From an uncultured Lachnospiraceae bacterium (lineage in GTDB: Bacteria > Bacillota > Clostridia > Lachnospirales > Lachnospiraceae): a stretch of DNA of 20,685 nucleotides. The notes under the pieces are model-generated. The model was not told the origin of the DNA, ran no database searches, and saw only the letters and a program-made list of their open reading frames with translations. Within the stretch, counting starts at the first letter, position 1; every line of letters begins with the position of its first letter. Shown here piece by piece: positions 8,799-17,375 of this stretch. The stretch is from the NCBI GenBank assembly GCA_910588825.1, contig CAJURF010000068.1, positions 1 to 20,685 on the forward strand, in the 5' to 3' direction. Both the position numbers and the translations under genes were made by a program.

Positions 8799-9764
8799 TT
8801 ACTTATTTTGGAAAATGTTGACCAGTTTTTTACATCTGGCATCCGTTTCAGCTTTTGTATGAAGACGTACTCCAGGCTTTTTCATCTCAGGCCGCCAATG
8901 ATACAAAACCTCGCATTCCTCAAATTCCTTATCACAGAACACGCGTCGGGCAAAGGCGGGATGATCTCTGTAGATCTCTAATAGACGGCTTGGGTTATCC
9001 AAAGTCATGGAAAGCTGTTCGTATATGGCATCAATATCTATTGTCTGCTGGTATGCACGATTTAACGTTCCGCCAGATGCCAATTTTCCATCCACATTCA
9101 GAGCATCCTGAAAATTGTCAGCACAAATAATGGCAGCACGGTCAGCAGTAACCTCAGCGGCACGCGTCCAAAACAGCATCAGTGAAGCATTTGCCTGTGA
9201 GAGGACATAACTCCACATTGACCCAGGATTTTCTTTTGCAAACAGCATATTAATTACATATTTATATACGGTATGTTCATTATGAATATGGCCGCATTCA
9301 TGGCCAATGATGGCTTTCAGCTCTCCTGGCGTCATACGGTCTACGATTCCCGTATACAATACCAGCAAAGGACTTGTATCGTCTGAAGCAATGGTATACG
9401 CATTGAATTCCGAACTGTTCTCAATGTAGATATTAGGGATTCCGATTCCCAGACGATGAGCACATTCCACTCCCATCTGATAGATTTCCGGAAACTGCTT
9501 AGGCCCTGCCAGCAGAGCCCTCTGATTAACCTCCTGCATCTCGCGGGCTACAAAAGTCGATGTGATCTTCCTGCAGAGACTGTGAAAATGAGGAATCCGA
9601 TCCAATTTGGAACGGAGCTCATAATCCAATGCAAATGCGTAATCCGGCACAGTTCCATTCATATGTATTCCTGCTTCTCTCTTTCGTCTGGCAACATAGT
9701 TTTCAAAACTAGTGTCAATCGCGCTTATTGGCGAATTTTCTGTATCGATTGAGTAATTCAGCAT
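8799..9764 (-). CDS. Soluble M48-family zinc metallopeptidase
   Basis: A 321-residue peptidase of the HtpX/Ste24 clan. The zinc-binding HExxH is HECGH at residues 155-159, preceded by 'TPGELKAIIG'. The third ligand is probably Glu204 in 'EVTADRA', the usual ExxAD-type M48 motif, so the active site looks complete. Unlike HtpX or Ste24 it has no N-terminal transmembrane pair and no signal peptide; a weakly hydrophobic stretch (about 183-200) follows the zinc motif. It is probably cytoplasmic. The start has an excellent GAGGAGG 5 bases upstream. It sits between two dynamin-like GTPase genes with gaps of 18 and 13 bases. Its substrate is unknown; the neighbouring GTPases or membrane-associated proteins are candidates by context only. 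Confidence 0.9.
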   Translation of the reverse strand: MLNYSIDTENSPISAIDTSFENYVARRKREAGIHMNGTVPDYAFALDYELRSKLDRIPHFHSLCRKITSTFVAREMQEVNQRALLAGPKQFPEIYQMGVECAHRLGIGIPNIYIENSSEFNAYTIASDDTSPLLVLYTGIVDRMTPGELKAIIGHECGHIHNEHTVYKYVINMLFAKENPGSMWSYVLSQANASLMLFWTRAAEVTADRAAIICADNFQDALNVDGKLASGGTLNRAYQQTIDIDAIYEQLSMTLDNPSRLLEIYRDHPAFARRVFCDKEFEECEVLYHWRPEMKKPGVRLHTKAETDARCKKLVNIFQNK

Positions 9765-9782
9765 ATCAACCTCCTCGCTAAA

Positions 9783-11909
9783 TTATACAGCTCTGCTGAG
9801 TGTCTCATCTAATCGTGCCTTGACTGGCGCTATTACCTTTGCAATATCAACCAGCTCCTGATGATATCCATTTAGTTTCTCCCGTATTGCTTCCCGGTGC
9901 ACTTTTCCTTTCCCAAGATCAACCTGGATATCTGTCAAAGTATCCTGCAGACCCTGAAGCACATCTTCCGTTTCACGGTTCAGTTTTTGCGCAAGAGCAT
10001 TAAATGTTTCGTCTAAAAGATTTTTTAACCAGTCTTCCAGAATATGTTGAACCCGCAATTTATTGATTTCTTCATGAATACTGTCAATCAGATTATTTCT
10101 GATAGTGACCATATCATTTTCTGTGAGATTTCTTTTCTTTTGGAAACGGTCAAGAATAGCATTTGTGATTTTCTTTCCCCCAAATGCGCCAGCCGCACCA
10201 GTGACAATAAGAATTGGCGCGAGCAGCCCCATCGCTGCTGTTCCTAAAACCGCACCTGCAGCATATGCTGTGGTATAAATTGCGGCCTTTGTGGCAATAT
10301 ATCCTGCTCCAAATCCTACAATTCCTCCAATCAGACCATGGTCTTTAAATCCTGAAATTGCACCGCCCAGACCGGGAACAATATTCGTGAAATTTGTCGC
10401 CGCCTCTACTCCCATTGCTGCGATGTCCCGTCCATCTAATTTGTTTTTTCCGGTTAATCTTTCCGCAGATGTGCCCGGAACCATACAGCGGATACTCTTG
10501 ATATCTGCAGTCAATTGCTTACTGTAGATTTCCAAATCGGAAACCTCTCCGTTTAATCGTTCCTGGATTTTTACCTGAATTTTTTCGGTACTCTCCTGAA
10601 TGCACGTTTCAAGCCGGCCATTGATGCCGGCTGCTACACGTTCCTGGAAAGCTGTAACAGCTGTTTCGTCGGCAAAATCCCTCATCGAAATAGGGAAGCT
10701 TTCCACATATTCCTGAACAGCTTCATCTAAAACATTGTAGGTTTCCGCCACATCTGGCTGCAATTCCTGATACATAGCTGTAGCTATACCTTTGATTTCT
10801 TTGACTTTCTGTTTCTTTTCATCACGGCTGGCCTGAATTTTCTCCATAGCCTCAGTCTGCATTTTCTCAAATTTTTCCTGCTCCATATTCATTGCATTTG
10901 TGCGCATCACAATCGTCTCATCTGCTTCTTTCAGTTTGCTCATAATGGCGCTCACAATTGGAGCCAATTCAAGCATACCCCGTTCTTCTGTAAGCAGTTT
11001 GGTCAGGGCTACCTCGAACTCAGGTACGCCGCTTCTTTTCAGGAGCTCATCATCCCCCTCTGTTTTTCCGTCTAAAGCATCCGCAGCAGATATTGGATAG
11101 ATACGTATTCCACCAAGTTTTGTCTGGGCAGCTTTATACTCTTGAGAATCCCCTCCATACATGGCTGCGGTTTTTTCGAGAATTGTGTCCTGAATCTTTT
11201 TCCTGATTCCATCCACACATTTCTCCCGATCCCGTTCTCTGACAGTATCAATTTTATTTACCACGAACAGCAACCGGCTTAAATCACTTGTCATGACTTT
11301 ATTTCTTACAAAGTTTGCCTCGCTGATTCCAAAGGGGCTTCCCGGAACGATAACCATGATAATAGCATCTAAGGTTGGAATCACGCTTTCTGAAATCCGA
11401 TCCATTCTCTCATCATCATTTAAGCCTGGGGTATCAATGATTTCCACACCATTCTGACAAAACTTACAGGGATAATAGACCATCGCGTCCTCCACAAGGT
11501 TGGCCTGTTCTTCAGATTCAGCTGTTAATTTGGTAATATAACCACTGAGTTCTTCCACCGCTACAGTCTTGGTTCTGGGGATGCTGCCCCCTTCATCTTT
11601 CTTAAAATTTATCTGTGCATGGGGCGTGGCATCCCAGACGATTCTGTTGAGGGTTGCCGAGCAGGGAAGAATATCCGCAGGGACGATTTCCTGTCCCAAA
11701 AGGGCATTAATTACCGTGCTCTTTCCACGCTTAAATTCTCCCATAACGCCCACCCTGAATACATGATTCTGCAGGCGGCTGCTGACTGCTTCCAGAGATT
11801 CAGCATGTTCCTGCAGATCCAATTTTCTGCAGATGCGCTTTAAATTTTCTACGCTGTTGTCCACTTTCGATACCATAGCCTGATATCCGATATAACCATT
11901 TTCGCTCAT
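9783..11909 (-). CDS. Dynamin-like GTPase with hydrophobic membrane segment (708 aa)
   Basis: The largest and most canonical of the three GTPases. P-loop GEFKRGKS is at 57-64, switch I 'CSATLNRI' around 83-90, G3 DTPG at 159-162 and a standard G4 NKID at 218-221. Residues about 335-470 are strongly helical and charged (stalk or coiled coil). Residues about 512-577 form a long Gly/Ala-rich hydrophobic stretch ('GLIGGIVGFGAGYIATKAAI' and following), comparable to the membrane-inserting paddle of bacterial dynamins such as DynA or BDLP. A helical tail follows. It probably binds membrane and drives GTP-dependent remodelling or tethering. The start at 11909 has AAAGG about 8 bases upstream and lies 36 bases after the preceding GTPase stop. 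Confidence 0.92.
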   Translation of the reverse strand: MSENGYIGYQAMVSKVDNSVENLKRICRKLDLQEHAESLEAVSSRLQNHVFRVGVMGEFKRGKSTVINALLGQEIVPADILPCSATLNRIVWDATPHAQINFKKDEGGSIPRTKTVAVEELSGYITKLTAESEEQANLVEDAMVYYPCKFCQNGVEIIDTPGLNDDERMDRISESVIPTLDAIIMVIVPGSPFGISEANFVRNKVMTSDLSRLLFVVNKIDTVRERDREKCVDGIRKKIQDTILEKTAAMYGGDSQEYKAAQTKLGGIRIYPISAADALDGKTEGDDELLKRSGVPEFEVALTKLLTEERGMLELAPIVSAIMSKLKEADETIVMRTNAMNMEQEKFEKMQTEAMEKIQASRDEKKQKVKEIKGIATAMYQELQPDVAETYNVLDEAVQEYVESFPISMRDFADETAVTAFQERVAAGINGRLETCIQESTEKIQVKIQERLNGEVSDLEIYSKQLTADIKSIRCMVPGTSAERLTGKNKLDGRDIAAMGVEAATNFTNIVPGLGGAISGFKDHGLIGGIVGFGAGYIATKAAIYTTAYAAGAVLGTAAMGLLAPILIVTGAAGAFGGKKITNAILDRFQKKRNLTENDMVTIRNNLIDSIHEEINKLRVQHILEDWLKNLLDETFNALAQKLNRETEDVLQGLQDTLTDIQVDLGKGKVHREAIREKLNGYHQELVDIAKVIAPVKARLDETLSRAV

Positions 11910-11945
11910 AATATGCCTTTCTTCTTTTGACTGTTTGGGATTTCA

Positions 11946-13733
11946 TCAGCCATTATCAGCAATTCTTCTGTGCAGTTCTTTACATTTCTTCTGCAGTAAA
12001 TTAACGTCATCCATCAAAAAGCTGTTTTCGTTGACTTGTTGTTTTTTCTCATATATGGCTGAATCAATAGAAGCGATAAAGTCGTCCTGTCTCTTTCTTA
12101 TAAAAGAGAGCATCTCTGATATACGGTCTTTCAACCTGCTTTCTGTTCTGCCCACACATTCCTGAAGGGATTCATCAACGACTTTCTGAAGCCCCGGAAG
12201 AACGCTCTGATTCCCACTGGCAGCCAAGACAGCCCCAATGGGTGAATCCGTCCAGCAGAAAGTGAAATCATCCATAGATGCCTCAGATGAGGAATGGAGC
12301 CTGGCCGTCAAAAATTGTTGATAAGGCAGCTGGGAAAACATTTTATATTCGGACTCCAATTGTGTGAACATCCTTGGTGACAGCTTCAGCTTATCGCCTA
12401 ATTCACTGATCAAACGGCTTAATAAAGATCTCCACTTTGGCGTTACTCCCATTTCCAGAATCTGATTCCTGAGATTCTGATATTCTAAATTCACTCTCCT
12501 GAACTCTTCCTGCATCACGGGAAGTATGGCCAGATGGATAGATTCTGAGGTTATTTCCTGAACGCCTCCAAGAGACATCAGCATATTTTGGATAATGCTT
12601 TGTTTTTGCTGTTCTGTCTCCTGTTGAAGGGTCTTTGTGGAAATCTCCATTTCAGCGCATTCTTCCAAATCCCTCAAGGTCATATGGAACAAATCAGCAC
12701 AGTTTTTCTTAATCTTTTCCCACAGTTTCCAGTCATCCTTGCTTTCTAAACGTTCTGTCTTATATTCTTCTATAATTTCTTCCAGCATAGTAACTATATT
12801 ATCTATCATATTGACAGATTTGCTGCTCAGAATCACCTCTGGGAGCTCCCTGCTTAATTGCAGAAAACCACTTGCTTTGTAACGTTCCATATCATTTGTT
12901 TCCAGAGCCTCCATTGCCATCAATGACGAGACTCCAAAAATATGTAAATCGTCAAATATAGAATGATATTTCACAAAAATCTTCGCATCTGATTGGTACT
13001 TTTTATTTAGTTCAGCAAAGATACTATCCGGGATCTGGGAATATAAATAATCTTGAAGTCTCTTCTTTTCTCTATCCCGGATCATATCGAAATGTGTAAT
13101 TACAAAAATAATCTGGCAGACTTTCCTGCTTTCCAAAAGCTTTACCACAAATTGATTCTCTGTTTCGCTGTAAGGATATTGTGCGTTGACCGCCACAATG
13201 GCCAGGTCAATGTCTTCTAACCGGCTGACAGTCAACGCGTTCATATCTTCCATATCATTCATACCCGGTGTATCTATCAGATCCACATCGTTATAACAAA
13301 ACATCGTCGGATACTCCACCACCGCCTCGTCTATTTCGGAAGCGGCCTTTACGGAAGACTCTGTCAGTTTCGTTATGTATGATGAAAGATCTTCAACGGG
13401 GATTTCCCGGCTTCTCTGCCCGTCATGCTTCATCACAAGATATGCCCTGGGCTTATCACCGTAGGTTACACGGTTAATGGTTGCTGTTGAAGCAAGTACA
13501 TCTTCCGGCAATATACGCTTGCCCAGCAGAACGTTAATGAAGCTTGATTTTCCCCGGTTAAACTCTCCGACTACAGCGATTCGGAATTTTCTCACCTGTA
13601 TCTGCTGCTGGATATCCGTTATGCGCTGTTTCCATTCCATGGCTTTGGCAGATGTCTCTTTTTTTATCACCTGCTCCAATTGAACGGCTAACTTAAAAGC
13701 ATGCATTTCATTTTGTTTATATGATGCGTCCAT
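11946..13733 (-). CDS. Dynamin-like GTPase (595 aa), first GTPase of the operon
   Basis: A dynamin-family GTPase. P-loop GEFNRGKS is at 56-63, switch I 'ASTATINRVTYG' at about 81-92, G3 DTPG at 154-157. The G4 position reads THFD (213-216) instead of NKxD, so nucleotide specificity or activity may differ. The remainder is helical with no clear membrane helix, so it may work with the 708-residue partner. The ATG at 13733 was chosen because AAAGAGG sits 5 bases upstream and the preceding gene stops 10 bases earlier; the longer frame from 13880 would overlap that gene by over 130 bases and adds a non-conserved-looking basic leader. Confidence 0.88.
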   Translation of the reverse strand: MDASYKQNEMHAFKLAVQLEQVIKKETSAKAMEWKQRITDIQQQIQVRKFRIAVVGEFNRGKSSFINVLLGKRILPEDVLASTATINRVTYGDKPRAYLVMKHDGQRSREIPVEDLSSYITKLTESSVKAASEIDEAVVEYPTMFCYNDVDLIDTPGMNDMEDMNALTVSRLEDIDLAIVAVNAQYPYSETENQFVVKLLESRKVCQIIFVITHFDMIRDREKKRLQDYLYSQIPDSIFAELNKKYQSDAKIFVKYHSIFDDLHIFGVSSLMAMEALETNDMERYKASGFLQLSRELPEVILSSKSVNMIDNIVTMLEEIIEEYKTERLESKDDWKLWEKIKKNCADLFHMTLRDLEECAEMEISTKTLQQETEQQKQSIIQNMLMSLGGVQEITSESIHLAILPVMQEEFRRVNLEYQNLRNQILEMGVTPKWRSLLSRLISELGDKLKLSPRMFTQLESEYKMFSQLPYQQFLTARLHSSSEASMDDFTFCWTDSPIGAVLAASGNQSVLPGLQKVVDESLQECVGRTESRLKDRISEMLSFIRKRQDDFIASIDSAIYEKKQQVNENSFLMDDVNLLQKKCKELHRRIADNG

Positions 13734-13743
13734 TTTTGCCTCT

Positions 13744-14355
13744 TTAGTATCCTTTTTCTTGTTTTTGTGAGATAATGCCATAGATTTCATCCTGGTTATT
13801 TCCCACTGCAAGCGTATATATGGCATCATTATCCATGGTAATGATGATGGTTTTGTTCCTCCCGAATCTGCCCTTCTCAAATTTTTTAATGGATTGATAA
13901 GGAATTGTGACCGTGGCCGGCTTATTGGAATTTCCTGCGGCCGCAGCGGAGCCTTTTACTGCTCCGGCAATAGAGCCGCCGATAATTCCTCCTATCAGAT
14001 ATCCCGCCATACCATTTTTTATTATATCAATCCGATCCTCACGCATAATGATCGTGCCCTGTCTGCTGTTTGTCAGAGAAATTTTTCCAATAGTATATCT
14101 TTGATTTGAATAACTCTTTATGACGGCACTCTTAGAGGAACCTGAATCCTGCTCAGGTGCGCGCGCACTGTTTTTTTGTATAACTTTTTCATCAAAAACA
14201 GTTCCGCAATTTGTACAAAACAGCTGGCCTTCCCTCAGTTCACAGCCGCAGGCCATACAGAACCGGCGCACTGGGTTTTCAGTAATTGGATTTCCACATT
14301 TACTGCAGAATTTATCTCCAGGCTGTACAGCCATTCCACATTTGATACAAAACAT
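13744..14355 (-). CDS. Double zinc-ribbon protein with PH/GRAM-like domain
   Basis: A 203-residue protein, the first gene of the compact dynamin run. Two zinc ribbons are visible: Cys3-x2-Cys6 with Cys17-x2-Cys20, and Cys33-x2-Cys36 with Cys47-x2-Cys50. After a Ser-rich linker (60-85), residues about 86-196 look like a bacterial PH/GRAM-type beta domain ('GTIIMREDRIDII ... VTIPYQSIKKFEKGR ... KTIIITM'), interrupted at 114-141 by a Gly/Ala-rich hydrophobic hairpin ('GYLIGGIIGGSIAGAV'). Such a fold often binds membrane lipid, so a membrane adaptor for the GTPases is plausible, by inference. Its AAAGGA is about 14 bases from the ATG, so translation may be weak or coupled. It begins 46 bases after the C1A protease stop with no clear terminator between. 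Confidence 0.85.
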   Translation of the reverse strand: MFCIKCGMAVQPGDKFCSKCGNPITENPVRRFCMACGCELREGQLFCTNCGTVFDEKVIQKNSARAPEQDSGSSKSAVIKSYSNQRYTIGKISLTNSRQGTIIMREDRIDIIKNGMAGYLIGGIIGGSIAGAVKGSAAAAGNSNKPATVTIPYQSIKKFEKGRFGRNKTIIITMDNDAIYTLAVGNNQDEIYGIISQKQEKGY

Positions 14356-14401
14356 ATCTGGATTGTTCGTCCTTTCTTCATCAATGGTACTCTATCATTT
14401 T

Positions 14402-17245
14402 TTATTTTCTGACTTTTATCTTTTGCTTTTTGCTCCATGTAGAATACATTTTCCCGCCAGCCGCATTCTTATACGTGCGGATTCGTACATAGTATGTTCT
14501 GCCTTTTTTCAGCCCGGAAATTGTCTTGCTCCCAACAGTTCTTTTCTTTATGATCTTTTTTGTCACTGTGGACTTTGTGAATTTTTTTCCTGCAGAATAT
14601 TGGATCTCATATCCGGAAACAATGGGATTCTTGTTCCACTTTATTACAACTTTCTTACCGGGTCTGTTCTGCAAATCGGAAATCTGAACACCAGGAGCAT
14701 TCATTGTCAATGTAAATTTTTTCGTCACCGGGTTATAATCATTAGTACCAGCCGCTTTAATTGTGATGATTGCCTGACCAATAAAGCTTTTGGGTATCTT
14801 GATTAATCCTTTTTTGTTCACCGTTATGGACTTATGGCTGCTTTTGTAGGTAAGCCTGCTGCCACTGCATTTTGCATCAAGGGAAAATGTCCGTGGTGTT
14901 CCAGTATTTGTCATAGTAACGCCGATGGGGCCTGAGATATTTCGGTCTGCTTTTTGGATCTCAAAATATTCAGTCAGGGTTCCATCATAAGTTCCCTTGC
15001 CATCGATAATAACTGAAGCTGTACCCGCATGTTCGTTTTTGGCGTAAGATACCGTATAATCTTTCCCTTCTTTTAATCTGCCCTCGTTATCTGTTAATGT
15101 GACACTGGGCTTTTTCGCAGTTCCATCATAAGTATAGGAGGTTTGTGACAAGGAAACCGTACAGGAGGACAGGGTTCTTGCCAGAACAGTTACACTGCAT
15201 CCTGCCTCTTTTCCGTTGGTGGTCCGGGCTATGATTGTACATGCCCCTGGTGATACTGCTGTCACGGTTCCCTCTTTGTCTACGGCTGCCACAGATGTGT
15301 CGGAACTACTCCAGTTAATAGTTGTATCTGTGGCATCTGAGGGAAACAGTTCTGCCTTTAGCTGTGTAGTTCCTCCCGGTTCCAGTTCTGTCTGTACAGG
15401 CTGGACAGATATAGCGGTTACCGGGATATCTGCAAAGACAGTTACCTTGCATCCTGCCTCTTTTCCGTTGGTGGTCCGGGCTGTGATTGTACATGTCCCC
15501 GGTGATACTGCTGTCACAGTTCCCTCTCTATCTACGGCTGCCACAGATGTGTCGGAACTGCTCCAGTTGACGGTTGTATCTGTGGCATCCAACGGCTGCA
15601 GTTCTGCCTTTAGCTTTGCTGTTTCTCCCGGTTTCAGTTTTGTCTGTGCCGGCTGGACAGTTATCGAGGATACCGGGACTAGCTGAATATCTGAAGTAAA
15701 GGCCTTCAAACGAGGAGTCCATGGTTCTTTTTCGAGAGCAGTATCGAGCCATCTGCCATTCAAGTACAGGTATGTTTGTCCCGGATCCTGGCTAGACATA
15801 AAGCTTACTTCTCCGCTCTGATGGGCCTTATCCATCCAGCAGCCGAATTTCTGATTGGAGCCTTTTTTCAAATGAATTACAACTGAAAATGTAGTATCAT
15901 TCATCAACGGGATTTTCTGATTCAGTGGGATCGTATTATAACCGCTATATCGGAGAGTTCCTGTCTGGGGTATTTCGAGCACAGGCACTCCACTTTCTGG
16001 ATTCTGGACATCCTGAATATCTTTGTATACCTGAAGGCTGTAATCCACTTGGGTTCCCTCTGATGTTATGCCTACTGCCTCCAAAGCTTCAGCCTGCGTT
16101 TCACTTGCACCTGCCTGATAGACTGCTGACAGGCTGAAATCTCCGGAAACTTTCAAAAAAACATCTCCTGGACAGCCATCATAATGATAATTATGGTCAT
16201 AGATATCTGTTTTTTCCACATCCAGGAAAACAAACTCACAAATGGAAGCATCTTCATAAGAAATCCAAAAGTATCCCTGGTCTCCAAAATCTTCTCCCCA
16301 GCTGTTCTTCGCCAGCCACGCACCGTCAGAGGAAGGCCTGCATTCTTCTTTAAAGTTCATAGCTGAATAAGAATCGTCCCATCCTACGACAGCTACATCA
16401 TGATTTGTGGAAGTGAGCTTGGTGCAATAAGAAGCAGTCTCAATGTTGTAGCAGTTCACATCAAAAAACATAGGAATTGCGGCAGCGCCATGTTCCATGA
16501 GCAATGATTTGATGGCAGATGTATCTGAAGGTGAAAGCTGAAAAGCATTCTTTAAGTGGGCCACATCTCTATATGCCAGTGCCGGATCCAAGTTTTCTGG
16601 ATGTTCATCTGTATTGGGATAAGGTGCTGTGCTTTCCTCTGCAAATCCAAACCAGTTGGATGCAGAAAAAACAGAACGCATGGTGGTTCCTCCCAGATTC
16701 ATATAAGATGAGCCTGAATTTAACAACACGGTATCTTTAGCCGTATTGCCCAGCGGGTCTGGCTGTGGATGGTAGCAAAAATATCCAAGATGCAGTTCTG
16801 ACAGATCAATTGACGATGCATCTGCCAGTCCTTTTGAAATCAGAGATGTCTCTGCACATGCAGTAGATGCGAATGCCCAGCACATTCCCCAGGGGTTCTG
16901 GTTTTTCACAGGAGTCACCCATCCCTTATCGCGGGAATCATAGGCTGAGGAGAGCCCACCCCTGGCTCTTTCCCCTGATTCAATGTTCTCTGGGAATGGC
17001 AGGCATTCTTCATCAATGGAAAACTCAGGAAGATATTTGGGCAGAAGAGACTTTTGGTATTCGATCTCTTCCTCTGTCATGGGCCGCCCCATGACATAAT
17101 TCAGACCAGAATTTTCTGGTATTTCTGATATTTCTGCTCTTTCGTTATCCTGTCCTGAAGCGGACACATATGCAGGCATCAATACGGACAGCATTGTCAA
17201 TATCAAGACCCATGCAACAATTCGTTTTAAATACTTTTTCATCAT
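14402..17245 (-). CDS. Secreted C1A papain-like cysteine protease with Big_2 and FN3 domains
   Basis: A 947-residue exported protease. The signal peptide (about 1-30, cleaved near VSAS) follows a GAAAGGAAAG site; two adjacent ATGs (17245 and 17242) are possible starts and the second is better spaced. Peptidase C1A residues: oxyanion Gln116 and catalytic Cys122 in 'VKNQNPWGMCWAFAS', His282 in 'NHDVAVVGWDD', Asn314 in 'KNSWGEDFG'. A short propeptide (30-95) precedes the catalytic domain. Residues about 350-520 resemble the lectin-like beta domain often found after this type of catalytic domain. Two Big_2 modules (524-603 and 608-687) are nearly identical. A third Ig-like module is at 692-764 ('KPSVTL ... 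KEGKDYTVSY'), a further beta domain at about 768-850 and an FN3 domain at 855-947. No sortase motif or membrane anchor is seen, so the enzyme is probably released or held by wall-binding Ig domains. Confidence 0.92.
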   Translation of the reverse strand: MMKKYLKRIVAWVLILTMLSVLMPAYVSASGQDNERAEISEIPENSGLNYVMGRPMTEEEIEYQKSLLPKYLPEFSIDEECLPFPENIESGERARGGLSSAYDSRDKGWVTPVKNQNPWGMCWAFASTACAETSLISKGLADASSIDLSELHLGYFCYHPQPDPLGNTAKDTVLLNSGSSYMNLGGTTMRSVFSASNWFGFAEESTAPYPNTDEHPENLDPALAYRDVAHLKNAFQLSPSDTSAIKSLLMEHGAAAIPMFFDVNCYNIETASYCTKLTSTNHDVAVVGWDDSYSAMNFKEECRPSSDGAWLAKNSWGEDFGDQGYFWISYEDASICEFVFLDVEKTDIYDHNYHYDGCPGDVFLKVSGDFSLSAVYQAGASETQAEALEAVGITSEGTQVDYSLQVYKDIQDVQNPESGVPVLEIPQTGTLRYSGYNTIPLNQKIPLMNDTTFSVVIHLKKGSNQKFGCWMDKAHQSGEVSFMSSQDPGQTYLYLNGRWLDTALEKEPWTPRLKAFTSDIQLVPVSSITVQPAQTKLKPGETAKLKAELQPLDATDTTVNWSSSDTSVAAVDREGTVTAVSPGTCTITARTTNGKEAGCKVTVFADIPVTAISVQPVQTELEPGGTTQLKAELFPSDATDTTINWSSSDTSVAAVDKEGTVTAVSPGACTIIARTTNGKEAGCSVTVLARTLSSCTVSLSQTSYTYDGTAKKPSVTLTDNEGRLKEGKDYTVSYAKNEHAGTASVIIDGKGTYDGTLTEYFEIQKADRNISGPIGVTMTNTGTPRTFSLDAKCSGSRLTYKSSHKSITVNKKGLIKIPKSFIGQAIITIKAAGTNDYNPVTKKFTLTMNAPGVQISDLQNRPGKKVVIKWNKNPIVSGYEIQYSAGKKFTKSTVTKKIIKKRTVGSKTISGLKKGRTYYVRIRTYKNAAGGKMYSTWSKKQKIKVRK
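15189..15408 (-). repeat. Big_2-encoding direct repeat, copy 1
   Basis: Encodes most of the second Big_2 module of the C1A protease. It matches the other copy at a constant offset of 252 bases (84 codons), with long identical runs, for example around TTTTCCGTTGGTGGTCCGGG. By eye roughly 85-90 percent of bases agree, which points to a fairly recent in-frame tandem duplication. Confidence 0.9.
15441..15660 (-). repeat. Big_2-encoding direct repeat, copy 2
   Basis: Encodes most of the first Big_2 module of the C1A protease and pairs with 15189-15408 at a 252-base offset. Shared protein text includes 'NWSSSDTSVAAVD' and 'ARTTNGKEAGC'. Differences are scattered substitutions with no length change, so both copies stay in frame. 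Confidence 0.9.
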
Positions 17246-17268
17246 TCTTTCCTTTCTCTTTTCCCTGC

Positions 17269-17274
17269 ATTATA
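17269..17274 (-). promoter_or_regulatory. Possible -10 box before the C1A protease
   Basis: A perfect TATAAT lies about 24 bases upstream of the protease start. At the usual 17-base spacing the -35 position reads TACAGA, a poor match, so this is only a weak candidate. It could also serve the downstream dynamin genes if they are co-transcribed with the protease. Confidence 0.25.
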
Positions 17275-17340
17275 TAGAACTGATAAGGCATTCTGTATAT
17301 CTCCGTCTTTTCCCCAGATGATGTGAAAAGGCTTTCTCAA

Positions 17341-17365
17341 CAAAAGAAGCATACAGCACACGCTT
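17341..17365 (-). terminator. Possible weak terminator after the MORN gene
   Basis: On the minus strand AAGCGT and ATGCTT (17365-17347) can pair around a 7-base loop, followed by CTTTTG. The stem is only 6 base pairs with one G-T pair and the T-run is short, so termination would be partial. It lies just after the stop of the MORN gene. Confidence 0.3.
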
Positions 17366-17375
17366 TCAAACTGCA

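Noticed and set aside
13733..13880. Longer N-terminus for the 595-residue GTPase starting at 13880
   Set aside because: It would overlap the zinc-ribbon gene by more than 130 bases, while the ATG at 13733 has a well-placed AAAGAGG and directly follows the upstream stop.
14120..14806. Plus-strand open frame of 228 codons opposite the zinc-ribbon/PH-like gene and the 3' end of the C1A protease
   Set aside because: It is antisense to two well-supported genes, shows no family motif and has no convincing ribosome binding site.
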